A stretch of DNA of 64,000 nucleotides from Mugil cephalus (GCF_022458985.1 NC_061787.1:962001-1026000); one strand, 5' to 3'; positions 1 through 13,800 are shown, counted from the stretch's first letter. A program made the numbers and translations. The notes: generated from the letters alone by a model not told the origin.

Positions 1-2310
1 TCTCAGTCTTGTGGAAGTCCAGAGGAAGTCGACACTCATCCAGACTGTCAAAGATGAACACAACCTGGAAGTCTTCAAAGCTGCAGATTCCTGCTTCTTT
101 GGTTTCAGTGAAGAAGTGATGAACAAGTTCCACCAAGCTGAACTTTCTCTCTTTCACCACATTCAGCTCTCTGAAAGTCAATGGAAATATGAAGAGGATG
201 TCCTGGTTGGCTTTGTCTTCAGCCCAGTCCAGAGTGAACTTCTGTGTTAAGACTGTTTTCCCAATGCCAGCCACTCCTTTGTCATCACTCTTCTGATTGG
301 TCCATGTCTTCCAGGTGAGGCTTTAAAGAGGTCTTCTTGTCTGATGCTTGTTTCTGGTCTGTGTGGTTTCCTGGATGCTGTTTCAATCTGTCTGACCTCA
401 TGTTCATCATTGACCTCTGCAGTCCCTCCCTCTGTGATGTAGAGCTCTGTGTAGATCTCTTTCAGAAGGGTTGAGTTTCCAGCTTTAGCAATCCCCTCAA
501 ACACACACTGGAACTTCTCCTTCAGACTAGATTTAAGTGCACATTGACACTCTGGAGCAAAATGTCCTGAATGAAGAAACAAGAAATAAGATGAATGAAT
601 AAACTCTCCAGTAAATATTCCAACATGTCATTGCTCTAAAGAATGAGTGTGTGAATATATCTTGGTTCATCTCTTGAGACATTAGTAAATGTCTCATTTC
701 TCCAGCAGCTTCAATGTTTAGAGAAATCCTCTTACTGCTCTGCAGACAGTCAGCCAGCTCCTCCTGCTTCATTCTCCTCAGGAAGTTCACTGTCATCTTC
801 ACTAATAAATCTCTGCTGCTCCTCTGCTCTTCATCCTCACCCTCCAACACCTCCTCATCCTCCCTCTGACTCTCTGAGCATTCTGGGTAATCTGGACTCA
901 CAGACTTCTGGATCTTCTTCAGCTCCTTCTTCACAAAAGTGATGATGTTGTCCTCCAGCAGCTGGAACAGAAGACGATATGAATGACACAAGCAGACTGA
1001 AACCCTGGAGACAAACATCAGATCCATGTTGGACACACTGACAATCCACTGGTCTACAAAGAGCAGCATGGACATGATGGAAAGTAGTTGTTGTACATGT
1101 ACAGACCAGAAAGATGGAGTCCAGCTGTGTCTGATGCTGCTGGGTAGACTGACCACCGAGAACCTCTGAGCTCTGCTGGCGGACTCTGTGGACCAATCAT
1201 CAACAATTAGCTCTCATCCATTACAAGATTGAAGACACTACTCTGATTCAAATATCCACTTATTGATCACCTCTTCTAAGGCTGTGTTTTCCCAACTATT
1301 GCTATAAACACAAGAAAGAAATATTCATGTTTTTCTAAGGTTCAACAACTTCCAGAGACACAACGCCAGAGACTACACGGCCATCAGCACACACAACGCT
1401 AACTGTTTGCAGGCTAATGGTTAATGGCTTGTCTGTTGCGCATCAGCACACAAGACATATATAACCTCACACTGAGACACTTTAAAATCTCTGCATGTCT
1501 CATGTTTGTGCATAAGTGCTTGTGTATCTGATGCAGATTGGACTGTATTTTATTAGACCAGTACATATACATCAGTATATGAACTGGTCTAATAACAGGC
1601 AGTAAATAAGCATTGTCACAACACAGTTTGTTTTCAGTCCTAGGCTTCATTGTTGTTCCATCTAGACCTGGTGGGTCGGTCTCAGCTCAAAATGACCAGG
1701 ACTGATTTATTGTCCCAGTCCAGCTCTGGTCCAAGCTACACTACAAGGTAGAAACACAGACAGGAGACACAACATTTACTGACTCTTTACCTCTTTGGAC
1801 CAGAACCACGTCCTCCTTTAAAATCAATCTCTAAGCCCTTTGACCAGTCGCTCTTCAAGGACACACAACTGGGTCTAGATCCAGGTCCAGGAGAGTCTGG
1901 TCTCCTGAAAGTAAACCACCACAGATAAATGTTTATGCTGGATAAAAACTGATGAGAATAAATTCAAATCATAGACATCAGAAGCAAAAGGATGAAACAA
2001 ACATGTTGAATAAAGTCAGTGATGTAAGAGTGATGAACCAGCTTTAACACAAAGAGGAAGAGACATGAAAGTAGAACCATCAGCTCCTCATGGAGGACAG
2101 CTTCACCCACTCTTTACCTCTTCCTCTTCTTTGGACCAGAACCACGTCCTCCTTTAAAATCAACAGGAAAGTTCATTGATTGGTCGCTCTTCAAGGACAC
2201 ACAGCTGGGTCCAGATCCAGGTTCAGATCCAGGTCCAGGTCCAGGTCCAGGTCCCTCCAGTCTGTCCTCTCTCTGGTCCATGCTGATGAATTCACTCTTT
2301 CTTCTTTCCC
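1..2310 (-). pseudogene. NLRC3-like NLR gene, left tandem copy (5' part, frameshifted, runs off window)
   Basis: Fish-type NLR receptor gene whose 3' part lies beyond position 1. Exons read from splice sites: 2310-2118 (ATG at 2281), 1904-1791, 1185-1107, 961-736 and 566 to beyond 1. Phases agree throughout. The first two exons encode a Gly-Pro-rich tail ending SCVSLKSD, the third [12 protein letters not shown], the fourth the acidic helix LLEDNIITFVKKEL to ADCLQS, and the fifth the FISNA segment ([16 protein letters not shown]) leading into NACHT. Compared with the right copy, one C is missing in the run near 276. The reading frame therefore shifts just before the P-loop and stops at about 248. 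Seen directly: the deletion. Inferred: this copy cannot make a NACHT ATPase unless the deletion is a sequencing error. The family is known to act as cytosolic innate immune sensors or regulators. Confidence 0.8.
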
Positions 2311-2484
2311 CTGCAGAGGAAACACTGATCATTCATGTGAACATCAACTGAAATCATTCCTGCTGTAGAAAGATCAGCTGATCCTCCACTGACTTTGATG
2401 TTTGTTTGGGTTGTGCTGAGACTGGTGTAGATATTACTCTCTGTATTTTGTAAGAGGATGGATCATGGTACATACAACTACACA

Positions 2485-4560
2485 ATTATGGTGAGTACAC
2501 ATGACATAAATAAAACAAATAATAACAACTTTATATGTATAGAGCACTTTTATAGAAGCAATGCAACTGAAAGCATCGAAACTTAATTATAAACAAGATA
2601 AAATGAATAAAAAGGCATCAAATGATTAAATGAAGTAAAACCAGAATCATTTATTAATGGGTTATCTCCATCTCCTGTGTTAAATACTTAGTTTTGACAC
2701 AGTTACAGAAACAAACAACGTCTCTTTCTGCCTCTTGGTTGGTTAAGGACATGACAGACACGGTGTGTTGTCTACAATCAGTTTTTCTCTCGTCTCGAAG
2801 ACTTTCAGGAGAATTTTCATCATCTTCAGCGCTACTCTCTGAATCTACGTAGGCCGCCATATTGGATTTCTGTTTACTAAATGCGGCCACCGCATTGGTC
2901 TCAAACGATCACGTGACACGCGCCGTTTCACTACTTTCTTATTACGCTCAAGACGAACTAGTCCTGAATTAAAACATCGATTATAAAGAAAGAAGAACTT
3001 TTACTTTAGAACTCAGTACGAACCTGTTTATTTTATGAAGTAAAAAGTAGGAGGATGACCGAGGTGAGAACGAGATGAAACGAACACCGAGGTCACCTGA
3101 TGGCCTAATGACTGGATGGAAACACACTCTGGATATTTCAATTCTCTTTGAATTTCAGCTCCATGTGACGGATAAATCTTAGAGTAAAAGTACTTAGTTA
3201 CTTTACCCTTCCTCTTCTGAGGCCGAAGAAGAAAACACCACAAACTGCTTCATTACCTTCAGACGAGAAAAACATCTGCAACACGTGCCTGGAGAAAGGG
3301 AAAGTAACTGAACCAGGAAACAGAGAAGAGGAGGAGTCAAAGTAAAGAAGTGATCACCTGTTTAAAGGAACATCACTGAATAAAACACATGGAACTCACT
3401 GAACTGGAGCCAGAGAAACACAATGGATTAGATTTATTCACCATTCATACTTTGAGTCAGGAACAGTTTGCTGTCATGGTGGCATCGACATCTGGGTGTT
3501 TAGTTCCTCTCAACTACCTCTGAATAGTGTTTAAATGACAGGCTGAGGCAGTGCAGCAAAGACACATTAAATAAGCTGCAGTCACTGGAATTAGAGTCAA
3601 TACGTTAATGTGTTAAACTTGAACCAATGAAGCTGCTTTTAACTGGGTTTATTAGGACGGTTCCACTCTTCTCACTGTTCTTTGACTTTAATGATCCACG
3701 AGGGAAATTACTTTGTCACCATAGCTTCGTTGCACATAAAAGTAAACACTTATAAAATCACAAAAAAAGGTAAATAAAATTCAATTAAATCAAAGTAAAA
3801 TAAAAAATAAGCAGTGTCATCAAAAAGTGTACAGATTTAGAATTATGAAAATGATGTTCTCTTCCTTCTGACCAGCTCCTTGGTCTGGTCCACGTTCAGG
3901 AGTAGGTGGTTTGCCCGGGACGACTCCACAAAATCTACGATCAGTGTAAATTGAGTGTGTCTTCCCGTAGAATCTGAAGCAGGGCACAGATGTACTGTGG
4001 TTCCGTGAACCAGATCTCCAAAGCTCTTCTCATGACACACTCCCTCCAGATCCCATCAAGCGCACACAGTCCATTGATCCTGCTGCTGAAGACCTCACGT
4101 TCCCCATGAGGACAGACGGCACCGCTGACCCGGTCCTCCTTCTCCGCTCCTCCACCTCCAACTCCAGCCTGGCATCCAAAGCACTTCTTCTGAAGTTTAG
4201 TGGGAGTCTCAGGCCTCACTCCAGGCAGCTCAGGGGACACGGACGCTAACAGCTGATAGCAGGAACACAACACCGGACACAATGGCCACTCCACAGATCT
4301 CCACAACCAACGACCAACAACACAGACAAAAAAAAAAAAGAGACAAAAACTCTGGAGTGACTGTGGGGACAGCCAATCACATGTACGCTAGTCAGAAACC
4401 AGCAGTCAATCAGAGAGCGATATTTAGGTTAGAGGCGGGACTTCTAGCAGAGACAGACATAACGATTGTGTGCCATAATCATTATATTGGCTAATCACAG
4501 AGGACAGCGGTTGTGTTGAATTTGATAGTGATTACACAGTAGCGGTTGACTATTGGTAAG
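2485..4560. other. Non-coding spacer between NLR copies
   Basis: Contains the upstream region of the left copy (2485-3450, conserved at 15310-16245) and the putative 3' region of the right copy. Near 3843-3930 the minus strand reads LLLNVDQTKELV followed by RRKRT, which resembles a decayed LINE reverse transcriptase. The segment 4354-4432 matches 16779-16857. Nothing else coding is convincing. Confidence 0.4.
3260..3420 (-). other. Candidate noncoding first exon of the left NLR copy
   Basis: On the minus strand a segment conserved in both tandem copies ends at tcgtctgaag followed by gtaatg, a plausible 5' splice donor upstream of the first coding exon. Matching sequence lies at 16050-16210 upstream of the right copy. 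The coding exons open after an acceptor, so a leader exon must exist. This is the best candidate I see, but it rests only on conservation and a donor-like site. Confidence 0.3.
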
Positions 4561-4736
4561 GACGTGTCCCTAGCGTCTCTACCCTATTCTATGTCCTTGT
4601 TCTGCAGACATGTTGTTGATGGATGTGTCTGAATCATTGATGAGGGACTGGACTTGATTTGTTGGAGCTCTGTGAAGAGTTGAAGTGCAGCTCTGTTGAT
4701 GGTCTTAAATGGAGACCATGTGGATGAAGCTCTCCT

Positions 4737-4766
4737 CTCCACCTCCCAGTAACATGGTCCAGTCAG
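4737..4766 (-). pseudogene. Possible B30.2/PRY-SPRY remnant downstream of the NLR stop
   Basis: On the minus strand this piece reads LTGPCYWEVE, close to the conserved LTGRCYWEVE signature of B30.2 domains that end many fish NLRC3-like proteins. It lies about 70 bases after the predicted stop, in another frame from the spliced NLR, and continues into low-information sequence. It is seen only as a short motif, so the call is tentative. Confidence 0.35.
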
Positions 4767-4833
4767 AGTCTGCTTCAACCTCTGGATCATCAGGACACAG
4801 CTCATCCTCTCTCAACACACACCCTCCTGGTTA

Positions 4834-7800
4834 TCACCAGTCCCACCTGTAGAGAGGAGGAGAAAGAAGAGAGGAGGTGAAGGAGTGTTTCCCTTCATCA
4901 TCACATCCAGTAGAAAGAGCAGCAGGGACTTGAGTCCTGTTCAGAGCAGCAGTGGAGCAGCTGTGGAGCTCAGCCAGCTTCCTTTCAGCTTCATGTTAAC
5001 GTGTTGGAGTGAACACACACAGACCTGCAGAGACTTTTAGCATCAAGTCTGTTTCCTCTGCACATTTCACTAAGAAACTGCTGAGAGTCCTGAACGCTTC
5101 ATTACTGCACCAACACTTTAGTGATGGATTTACTGCTGCTCCATGGAAACAAAGATCAGCTGACTAAGAAACTCATGGTTACTAAATGTAACGCTGCTTC
5201 TGTGATGTGCAGGCTTCAGTCAGACTGATCTCAGAGCTGTGATCAGTTGTTGATCAGATGTGATGAATGACCACCACTGTCTCTATACATCTTGGAAGGC
5301 TGTCAGCTGGAATCCAGCTTTATTTCCTGGACACATCGACACAACAACAACAGTCGTCTTCACATCAACTCAAACACATGATCACAACAAGCTTCTGGCT
5401 CATCTGATTGGCTGACTGTTGTCTCTCTCTCTGTCTTTCTGTCCAATCCTGAAGCCTGTCTCCATTCTCCTCTCACAGCTTCACTGAGAAGCTGCAGGTT
5501 TACAGGAAACACTGGATCTTTGATACTAACTGTGTTTAGGACGATACTGATGAAAGCAGCATGGACTGACTGGAACCCTCTACTCACCTCAGAGTCTCCA
5601 GTTTATAGTCTGGACTCTCCACAAGATCAAGAAGCTGCTTCACATCTGAATCCTCCAGGTTGTTTCCACACAGGTCCAGATATTTCAGATGGGAGGGGTT
5701 GGACTTCAGAGCTGAGACCAGAGAATCACAGCTGATCTCTGACATCCTGCAGTTAATCAACCTGTATAAAGAATAAAAGATGTAGATTAAATCATGAATA
5801 ATTCAATTAGACGTGTTCAGGTTTTAAATGTTCAGCTCAACATTACTGTGTCCTAACAGCCTTTAAGCTTCATTGACTTAAACATTTTTTACAGTTTCTG
5901 CTACAAACACTGGTCTTGAACTAAAGGAAATTTACAGATTCATGGAGGAAAGTTGTGGATGAAGATGAAGTAGATTCAGTTGGTGATTAAACATATCAGA
6001 TCTACAACAGTAACAGACAGTGAACTCACTCCAGAGTCTCCAGTCTACAGTCTGGACTCTCCAGAAAACCACACAGCTGCTTCACTCCTGAATCCTTCAG
6101 GTTGTTTCCACTCAGGTCCAGATGTTTCAGATGGGAGGGGTTGGACTTCAGAGCTGAGACCAGAGAATCACAGCTGATCTCTGACAAACTGCAGTTACTC
6201 AATCTGAATAAAGAATAAAAGATGTAGATTAAATCTCCTCTCCATGTCTGAGTGACTTTGTCCTTGTGTTATTGTGGATCTCCATCATGTCTTCTACAGA
6301 CAGTAATATGTGACAGTGTGAGGTGTGTGAGCTCCTTCCAGCAGCTGTGGTTCAGAGAGAATGGACTGATACATGGATCACAGCAGGTTTGACTCCAAAT
6401 GAAATGTGAGTGAATGATGATGAAACAGCAGGAAGCTCAGACACTAAACACACCTCAAACACCTGCATCTGAACACATGATCTCATCTGTGTGTGTTGAG
6501 CAGGAATGAAGCATCAACATTATACATTATACAAAAGTATTAGGTCAGCTTTTAGTCAATCTCAATCTGCTTTTATTGCAGCTGAATCTATGTTTTTATG
6601 TGAGGAAACACTGGATAGTTTTGTCCTGGTTGATGCTAAGGTGCTGGAGAAAGTTATCTCTCAGTTAAAAGCAGCAACCTGCCTTTTAGATACTATTCCT
6701 GCACCATTTTTAAACCCGTTTTAGCTGAGGATGTTTTGAATATTTGAACTTCTTGTCTTCAGACAGGAGTTTTCCCAAGTGCTTTTAAGACAGCCTTGGT
6801 CAGGCCTTTTCTTAAGAGGAATCATTTAGACACTGTGATGCTCAATAATTACAGGCCAATGTCTAATCTGACATTTTTAAGTCACATTTTACAGAAAGTG
6901 GTTTTTAACCAGTTGAATGATTTTATGAAAACTCACAGTTTGTATGAAACTTTTCACTTTGGGTTTTTGGACAAATCACAGAACTGAGACTTTCCTGATG
7001 AAGGTTTTAAATGAACATGGACAAGGAGAAACTCTCTGTCCTGGTTCTATTGGATTTGAGTGCAGCATTTGACACAGTAGATGACAATATTCTTTTAAGC
7101 AGACTGCACAACATGATGAGTCTCTCATGTGACTGGTTTAAATCCTTCCTCACTGGCAGACAATGTTATGAGTCTATAGATGAACACTCCTTTTGTGAGA
7201 AATCCAAACTGGATGGTGGTGTCCCCCAAGGCTCAATCTGAGGTCCAACTCTTTTTAATTTGTACATGCTGCTACTTGGTGGAGTCATCAGGAGATGATA
7301 CACAGCTGTATATGTCTGTGTCTCCTGATGACCCAGGACTGATTGATGTCCTTTTAAATGTATTTTAGATATTAAGACGTGGATGGCAGAGAAGTTCCTA
7401 CAGCTCAACCAGGACAGAAGTCAGGTTTTAGTTATCGGTCCTGAGGCTCAGAGAGACAAAGTTTTACCTAAATTACAGACAATGTCTATGTTTCCCTGAG
7501 AAGAGGTAAAAACCTGGGTGTTATTATTGACTCTGAGCTTGGTTTTATCCCTCACATTAAAAACATAGTAAAAAGTGGATTTTAGCAGCTCAAGAACACA
7601 GCCAGAGTCCACCCGTTTCTCTCTGGATCAAACACAGAGACGCTGATGCTTTTATCTCCAGCCGTATTGACTATTGTAATGCTTCCTTTCTGGTCTCCCC
7701 AAAAAAAACATAAATCCTTTACAACTACTTGAAAACTCAGCAGCACGTGTGCTGACGAAGACCAGAAAGAGAGAGAGCATATTACACCAGTTTTAAGATG

Positions 7801-10800
7801 CTGCATTGGCTCCTGGTGTGTTTCAGGATCCATTTTAAGGTTCTTTTTATTGGTTTCTAAATGTCTGAATGGTCTTGGTCCCTCATATTTATCAGCCTTG
7901 CAGCCCTGAGCTCCTCTGGTAGCGGCCTTTTAGTGGTTCCTAGAGTCAAGACAAAGAAGTATGGAGAGGCATCTTTTCAGTTTCATGGCCCACGTCTATG
8001 GACCAGCCTGCTGGAGGACCTCAGGGCTGCAGAGGGTTGAACGTTGTGTTGGACGGTCCTCTGTGATGGTGTTTCCTCACTGGTCCATCTGTGCTCAGCC
8101 ATGTTACTCATTTTATCTGTGCTCTTTCTATCCCTGAGCTCCTTTGTGTGTGTGTGTTTGTGTGTGGGAAGGGGGAGGGTTCTTCAGGCTTGTTTTATAT
8201 TTGTTTGTTCTACGTGTGAAGAACTTTGAGTTGTAATTCATTTGCATGAAAGGTGCTATATAAATAAAGTTGGTTTGATTTGATTTATACAGTTATTGAA
8301 ATGAGTTTGTCTTCAGTTTGAGGAACAATTAAGTTGTGGATGAAGATGAATTAGATTAAGTTGGTGATTAAACATATCAGATCTACAACAGTAACAGACA
8401 GTGAACTGACCTCAGAGTCTCCAGTCTACAGTCTGGACTCTCCAGAAAACCACACAGATGCTTCACTCCTGAACCCTTCAGGTTGTTTCCACTCAGGTCC
8501 AGATGTTTCAGATGGGAGGGGTTGGACTTCAGAGCTGGTCCCAGAGAATCACAGCTGATCTCTGACAACCTGCACCACCTCAAACTGAATAAAGAATAAA
8601 AGATGAAATGATTGATGATGATGTGAAATGTGTCCTGATCAATGAGTTGTTCTCTAAAATGAGTAGAGTGACTTTGTCCTTGTGTTATTGTGGATCTTCA
8701 TCATGTCAGCCTTCTACAGACATCATCCAAACGTCAGCACAACATTCAGACAACTATTGATGTCAACACAGATCAATAAGATGCTGGTGACCTCATTAGT
8801 TTTCAGTCTTTATTCTGAACATGTTGAAAAAGGGGAAAGAAAGAAACAAATAAAAAAATCATAAAAAACAAGTAACACATTATAGTGTCCTAAAGAACAA
8901 GTCCCATATTAAGTCAATAAACAAAGAATGCTCTGAAAGGAGCAGGAGGAAGCCGAGCTTTTCAGTTCCCACCCCTTTCTCACTACTCCATCATTCCATA
9001 ATCAATAACCAATAAACAAAATACAAGAAGACCAGTCACAGACTTATTCTCAATTTCATCATCACCTATATAGTCTGCCTGTCCTCATTCTCATATATTT
9101 TTAGTAACATGTTTTTATATAATTTTTTAAACAGTTTTATATTGGTGCTATTTTTGAGCTCATTATCCAGACCATTCCACAATTGCACCCACAGACTGTT
9201 ATGCACATACTTTTCAGAGTTGTTCTAACATTTACTCTCTTAAAATTCATTTCCCCTCTCAGGTTATACCCACCCTGCCTTTCCATGAACATATTTTGTA
9301 CCTCACCCAGAAAAAGGTTATGTCTTGCTTCATACATGATTTGTGCAGTCTTGTGTTTAACCAGATCAGTGAATTTCAGAGTGTGTGCTTTTACAAATAA
9401 TGCGTTTGTATGCTCAAGATATCCCGTATTATTGATGATTCTTATTACTCTTTTTTGTAATGTGCATAACGGCTGTAGGTTAGATTTGTAGGTATTACCC
9501 CATATCTCCACACAGTAGCTCAGATATGGATGTATGAGTGCATTATACAGAGTATGTAGTGATTTATAGTCCAGAATGTGTCTTGATTTCCCCAAAATTG
9601 CAGTAATCTTTGCTATTTTTGCTTTGACATGATTAATATTTGGTTTCCAGCAGATTTTATATTACATATATTATATTTATATTACGGGATCAATATCTCC
9701 TCACACATGTTGGACTACAAACTGTTGATTAGTTCTTTGATTCCAGGACCTTCTTCTTCCTGAATTTGGTGTCTCAGGAGGTTTGTGTCATTCAAATGTT
9801 AAAGGACAAGTTGACATGTTCAAGTGTGTCTTCCAACAACAGTCACATGTCATATGGACTGATTCCAGAGTTGCTGAGATTCCTGCTGTCCACACTGACT
9901 GTGAAGTGGTCTCTTCCTAACACAACTCCACTGTTGAGCTGACACTAATATGAAGCTTCAGCAGTCTGACTGACACGAATCAAAGTTCCTCTTTGAGTTC
10001 CTGTCCCTCCACTGCAGCTCAGCAGGAAACACAGTGGAAACACAAACTGATACTGACTGGATGCGCTGAAGAACAAGATGAGTTGAAGATCAACACAACA
10101 CAACAACACTGTGGATGTTGTCCTCCATCTGGTCTGATTGGTGTCAGACTATAAGGGGATTTGTCCAAAGACATTATGGACAGAAAGAATGATTAGTGAC
10201 ACCAAGAACTCTGTTAATGTCAACACATGTGAAGACTGGACTTGATGTGGTTTGTGATCAGACCCACCACCGATGACTGAGGAGATACTTGCTGATGTTC
10301 AGGAACATGATGCTCCTTCATTTCAACTCTTTCAGCTCCTTTTCTATCTGACAGTCCTGACAAGAGAACTCATCTAAACTGGATCTCCATTCTTCAGAAG
10401 CCTGAGAAGAAAAGAAATGAAAACTGACCTCAGAGTCTCCAGTTTACAGTTTGGACTTTCCAGTCCAGCAGACAGATGCTTCACTCCTGAATCCTTCAGG
10501 TTGTTGTTGTCACTCAGGTCCAGATGTTTCAGATGGGAGGGGTTGGACTTCAGAGCTGAGGCCACGACTTCACAGTGACTCTCTGAGAGTCTACAGTCAA
10601 CAAGTCTGTCATGAGACGAATAAATAAAATGTGTTATAATGGAAGAAGACATTTCTATGAAGGTGATGTGTTGATGAGTGGACAGTTGGACACATCTTGT
10701 TGGACATTTTGTCTCCACATCAGTGGTTGAGCTCATCTTCTCTGACTGTGTTTGACAGGAAACAATCATTGTCATCATCTCTCTCAGACCTTTGTTTAGA

Positions 10801-13800
10801 TGAATGGAGACAAGACTGAGTTACATTGAGGCTTCCAGACTGTCCACAGTCTGTCAGTGGATCTGATCCATCATGAGGACATCTGGATGAGACAAACACC
10901 TGGACTGTCTTCACTGGTTAATGGACTCTGGATCTTTTTAGATGAGCTCAGTGAACATGTGAATATTCACAGTGAATATATAGAAATAGAAATAAAAGAG
11001 TCAAATGTAAGAACTGTGTTCATTCATTGAACAGCTTTAAACAGCTGGAGAACATCTGGGACTAAATACAACTGACTGTAATGTTTGCAGAGAACAAGTG
11101 GAACACTGAAGAAGAATGAGAACGTGTGAAGATCTAAACTACTAGTTTCCACTGATTGATTCTGTAAATGATCAGGACTCACTGAGCCTTTCTGCAGTTC
11201 CTCACAGCTGGGATCAGTCTCCGTCGTCCCTCCTTTGATGTGTTGTACTTGTTAAGGTCCAACTCATCCAGAACCTCCTCTGACATCTGCAGCATGTAGG
11301 CCAGAGCTGAGCAGTGGATCTCAGAGAGTTTCTTCTTTGATCTTTTCTCTGACTTCAGGAACTCTTGGATCTCCCGATGAACTGAGAGGTCGTTCATCTC
11401 TATCAGACAGTGGAAGATGTTGATGCTTCTGTCAGGAGACATTTTATCAGTGTTCATCTTCTTCAGGTTGTTGATGGTTCTCTGGATGATCCTTGGACTG
11501 TTCTCTGTCTGACCCAGCAGACCTCCTAAGAGTCTCTGGTTGGACTCCAGAAAGAGGCCATGAAGGAAGCGAACTAACAGGTCCAGGTGACCATTTTTAC
11601 TCTCCAGGGATTTAATCATGACTCTGTTCAGAAACTCATCCAGAGGTGAGTAATAGTAGTTTCTTCCCAGGAAGTCCTGCAGCTCCACTGTCTTCCTGTT
11701 GGTGTAACAGTGGATCATGTAGACTGCAGCCAGAAACTCCTGAACGCTCAGATGGACGAAGCAGAACACCTTGTCCTGGTACAGGCCTCTCTCCTCTTTA
11801 AAGATCTGTGTGAACACTCCTGAGTACACTGAGGCTGCTCTGATATCGATGCCACACTCTGTCAGGTCTGATTCATAGAAGATCAGGTTTCCTTTCAGCA
11901 GCTGATCCAAAGCCAGTTTTCCCAGAGACTCAATCATCTCCCTGGTCTCTGGACTCCAGAGTGGATCTGTCTCAGCTCCTCCATCATACTTGACCTTCTT
12001 GACTTTGGCCTGAACCACCAGGAAGTGGATGTACATCTCAGTCAGGGTCTTGGGCAGCTCTCCTCCCTCTCTGGTTTCCAACACATCCTCCAGAACTGTA
12101 GCAGTGATCCAGCAGAAGACTGGGATGTGACACATGATGTGGAGGCTTCGTGATGTCTTGATGTGGGAGATGATGCTGCTGGCCTGCTCCTCATCTCTGA
12201 ACCTCTTCCTGAAGTACTCCTCCTTCTGGGGGTCATTGAACCCTCTGACCTCTGTCACCATGTCAACACACTCAGGAGGGATCTGATTGGCTGCTGCAGG
12301 TCGTGTGGTTATCCAGAGGCGAGCAGAGGGAAGCAGTTTCCCCCTGATGAGGTTTGTCAGCAGTACATCCACTGAGGTGGACTCTGTAACATCAGTCAGG
12401 ATCTCAGTGTTGTGGAAGTCCAGAGGAAGTCGACACTCATCCAGACCGTCAAAGATGAACACAACCTGGAAGTCTTCAAAGCTGCAGATTCCTGCTTCTT
12501 TGGTTTCAGTGAAGAAGTGATGAACAAGTTCCACCAAGCTGAACTTTCTCTCTTTCACCGCATTCAGCTCTCTGAAAGTCAATGGAAATATGAAGAGGGT
12601 GTCGTGGTTGGCTTTGTCTTCAGCCCAGTCCAGAGTGAACTTCTGTGTTAAGACTGTTTTCCCAATCCCAGCCACTCCCTTTGTCATCACTCTTTTGATT
12701 GGTTTCTGTCTTCCAGGTGAGGCTTTAAAGAGGTCTTCTTGTCTGATGCTTGTTTCTGGTCTGTGTGGTTTCCTGGATGCTGTTTCAATCAGTCTGACCT
12801 CATGTTCATCATTGACCTCTGCAGTCCCTCCCTCTGTGATGTAGAGCTCTGTGTAGATCTCATTCAGAAGGGTTGAGTTTCCAGCTTTAGCAATCCCCTC
12901 AAACACACACTGGAACTTCTCCTTCAGACCAGATTTAACTTTACGTCCACAAACTAAATGAGGTTCAAGTCCTGAATGAAGAAACAACAAACAAGATGAA
13001 TGAATAAACTCTCCAGTAAATATTCCAACATGTCATTGCTCTAAAGAATGAGTGTGTGAATATATCTTGGTTCATCTCTTGAGACATTAGTAAATGTCTC
13101 ATTTCTCCAGCAGCTTCAATGTTTAGAGAAATCCTCTTACTGCTCTGCAGACAGTCAGCCAGCTCCTCCTGCTTCATTCTCCTCAGGAAGTTCACTGTGA
13201 TCTTTAGGAATAAATCTCTGCTGCTCCTCCTCTGCTCTTCATCCTCACCCTCCAACACCTCATCATCCTCCCTCTGACCCTCTGAGCATTCTGGGTAATC
13301 TGGACTCACAACCTTCTGGATCTTCTTCAGCTCCTTCTTCACAAAAGTCATGATGTTGTCCTCCAGCAGCTGGAACAGAAGACGATATGAATGACACAAG
13401 CAGACTGAAACCATGGAGACAAACATCAGATCCATGTTGGACACACTGACAATCCACTGGTCTACAAAGAGCAGCATGGACATGATGGAAAGTAGTTGTT
13501 GTACATGTACAGACCAGAAAGATGGAGTCCAGCTGTGTCTGATGCTGCTGGGTAGACTGACCACTGAGAACCTCTGAGCTCTGCTGGTGGACTCTGTGGA
13601 CCAATCATCAACAATTAGCTCTCATCCATTACAAGATTGAAGACACTACTCTGCTTCAAATATTCACTTATTGATCACCTCTTCTAAGGCTGTGTTTTCC
13701 CAACTACTGCTATGAACGCAAGAAAGAAATCCAGCTTTGGTCCAAGCTACACTACAAGGTAGAAACACAGACTGGATACACAACATTTACTGACTCTTTA

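Larger units (their letters stand above)
1..4432. repeat. Left arm of NLR segmental duplication
   Basis: Aligns with 12405-16857 at an offset near 12.4 kb. The match is broken by an extra block of about 400 bp at 1330-1735, by the hAT insertion in the other copy, and by unequal sequence at 3450-4353. The final matching block is 4354-4432 against 16779-16857. The left limit lies outside the window. Confidence 0.85.

Noticed and set aside
2654-2890. 78 aa minus-strand frame upstream of the left NLR copy
   Set aside because: The duplicated counterpart near 15480-15660 carries a deletion that breaks it, and it matches no family I know.
3941-4306. 121 aa minus-strand frame with CFGCQAGVGGGG
   Set aside because: It overlaps a retroelement-like segment and is not conserved in the right arm of the duplication. 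No family was recognised.
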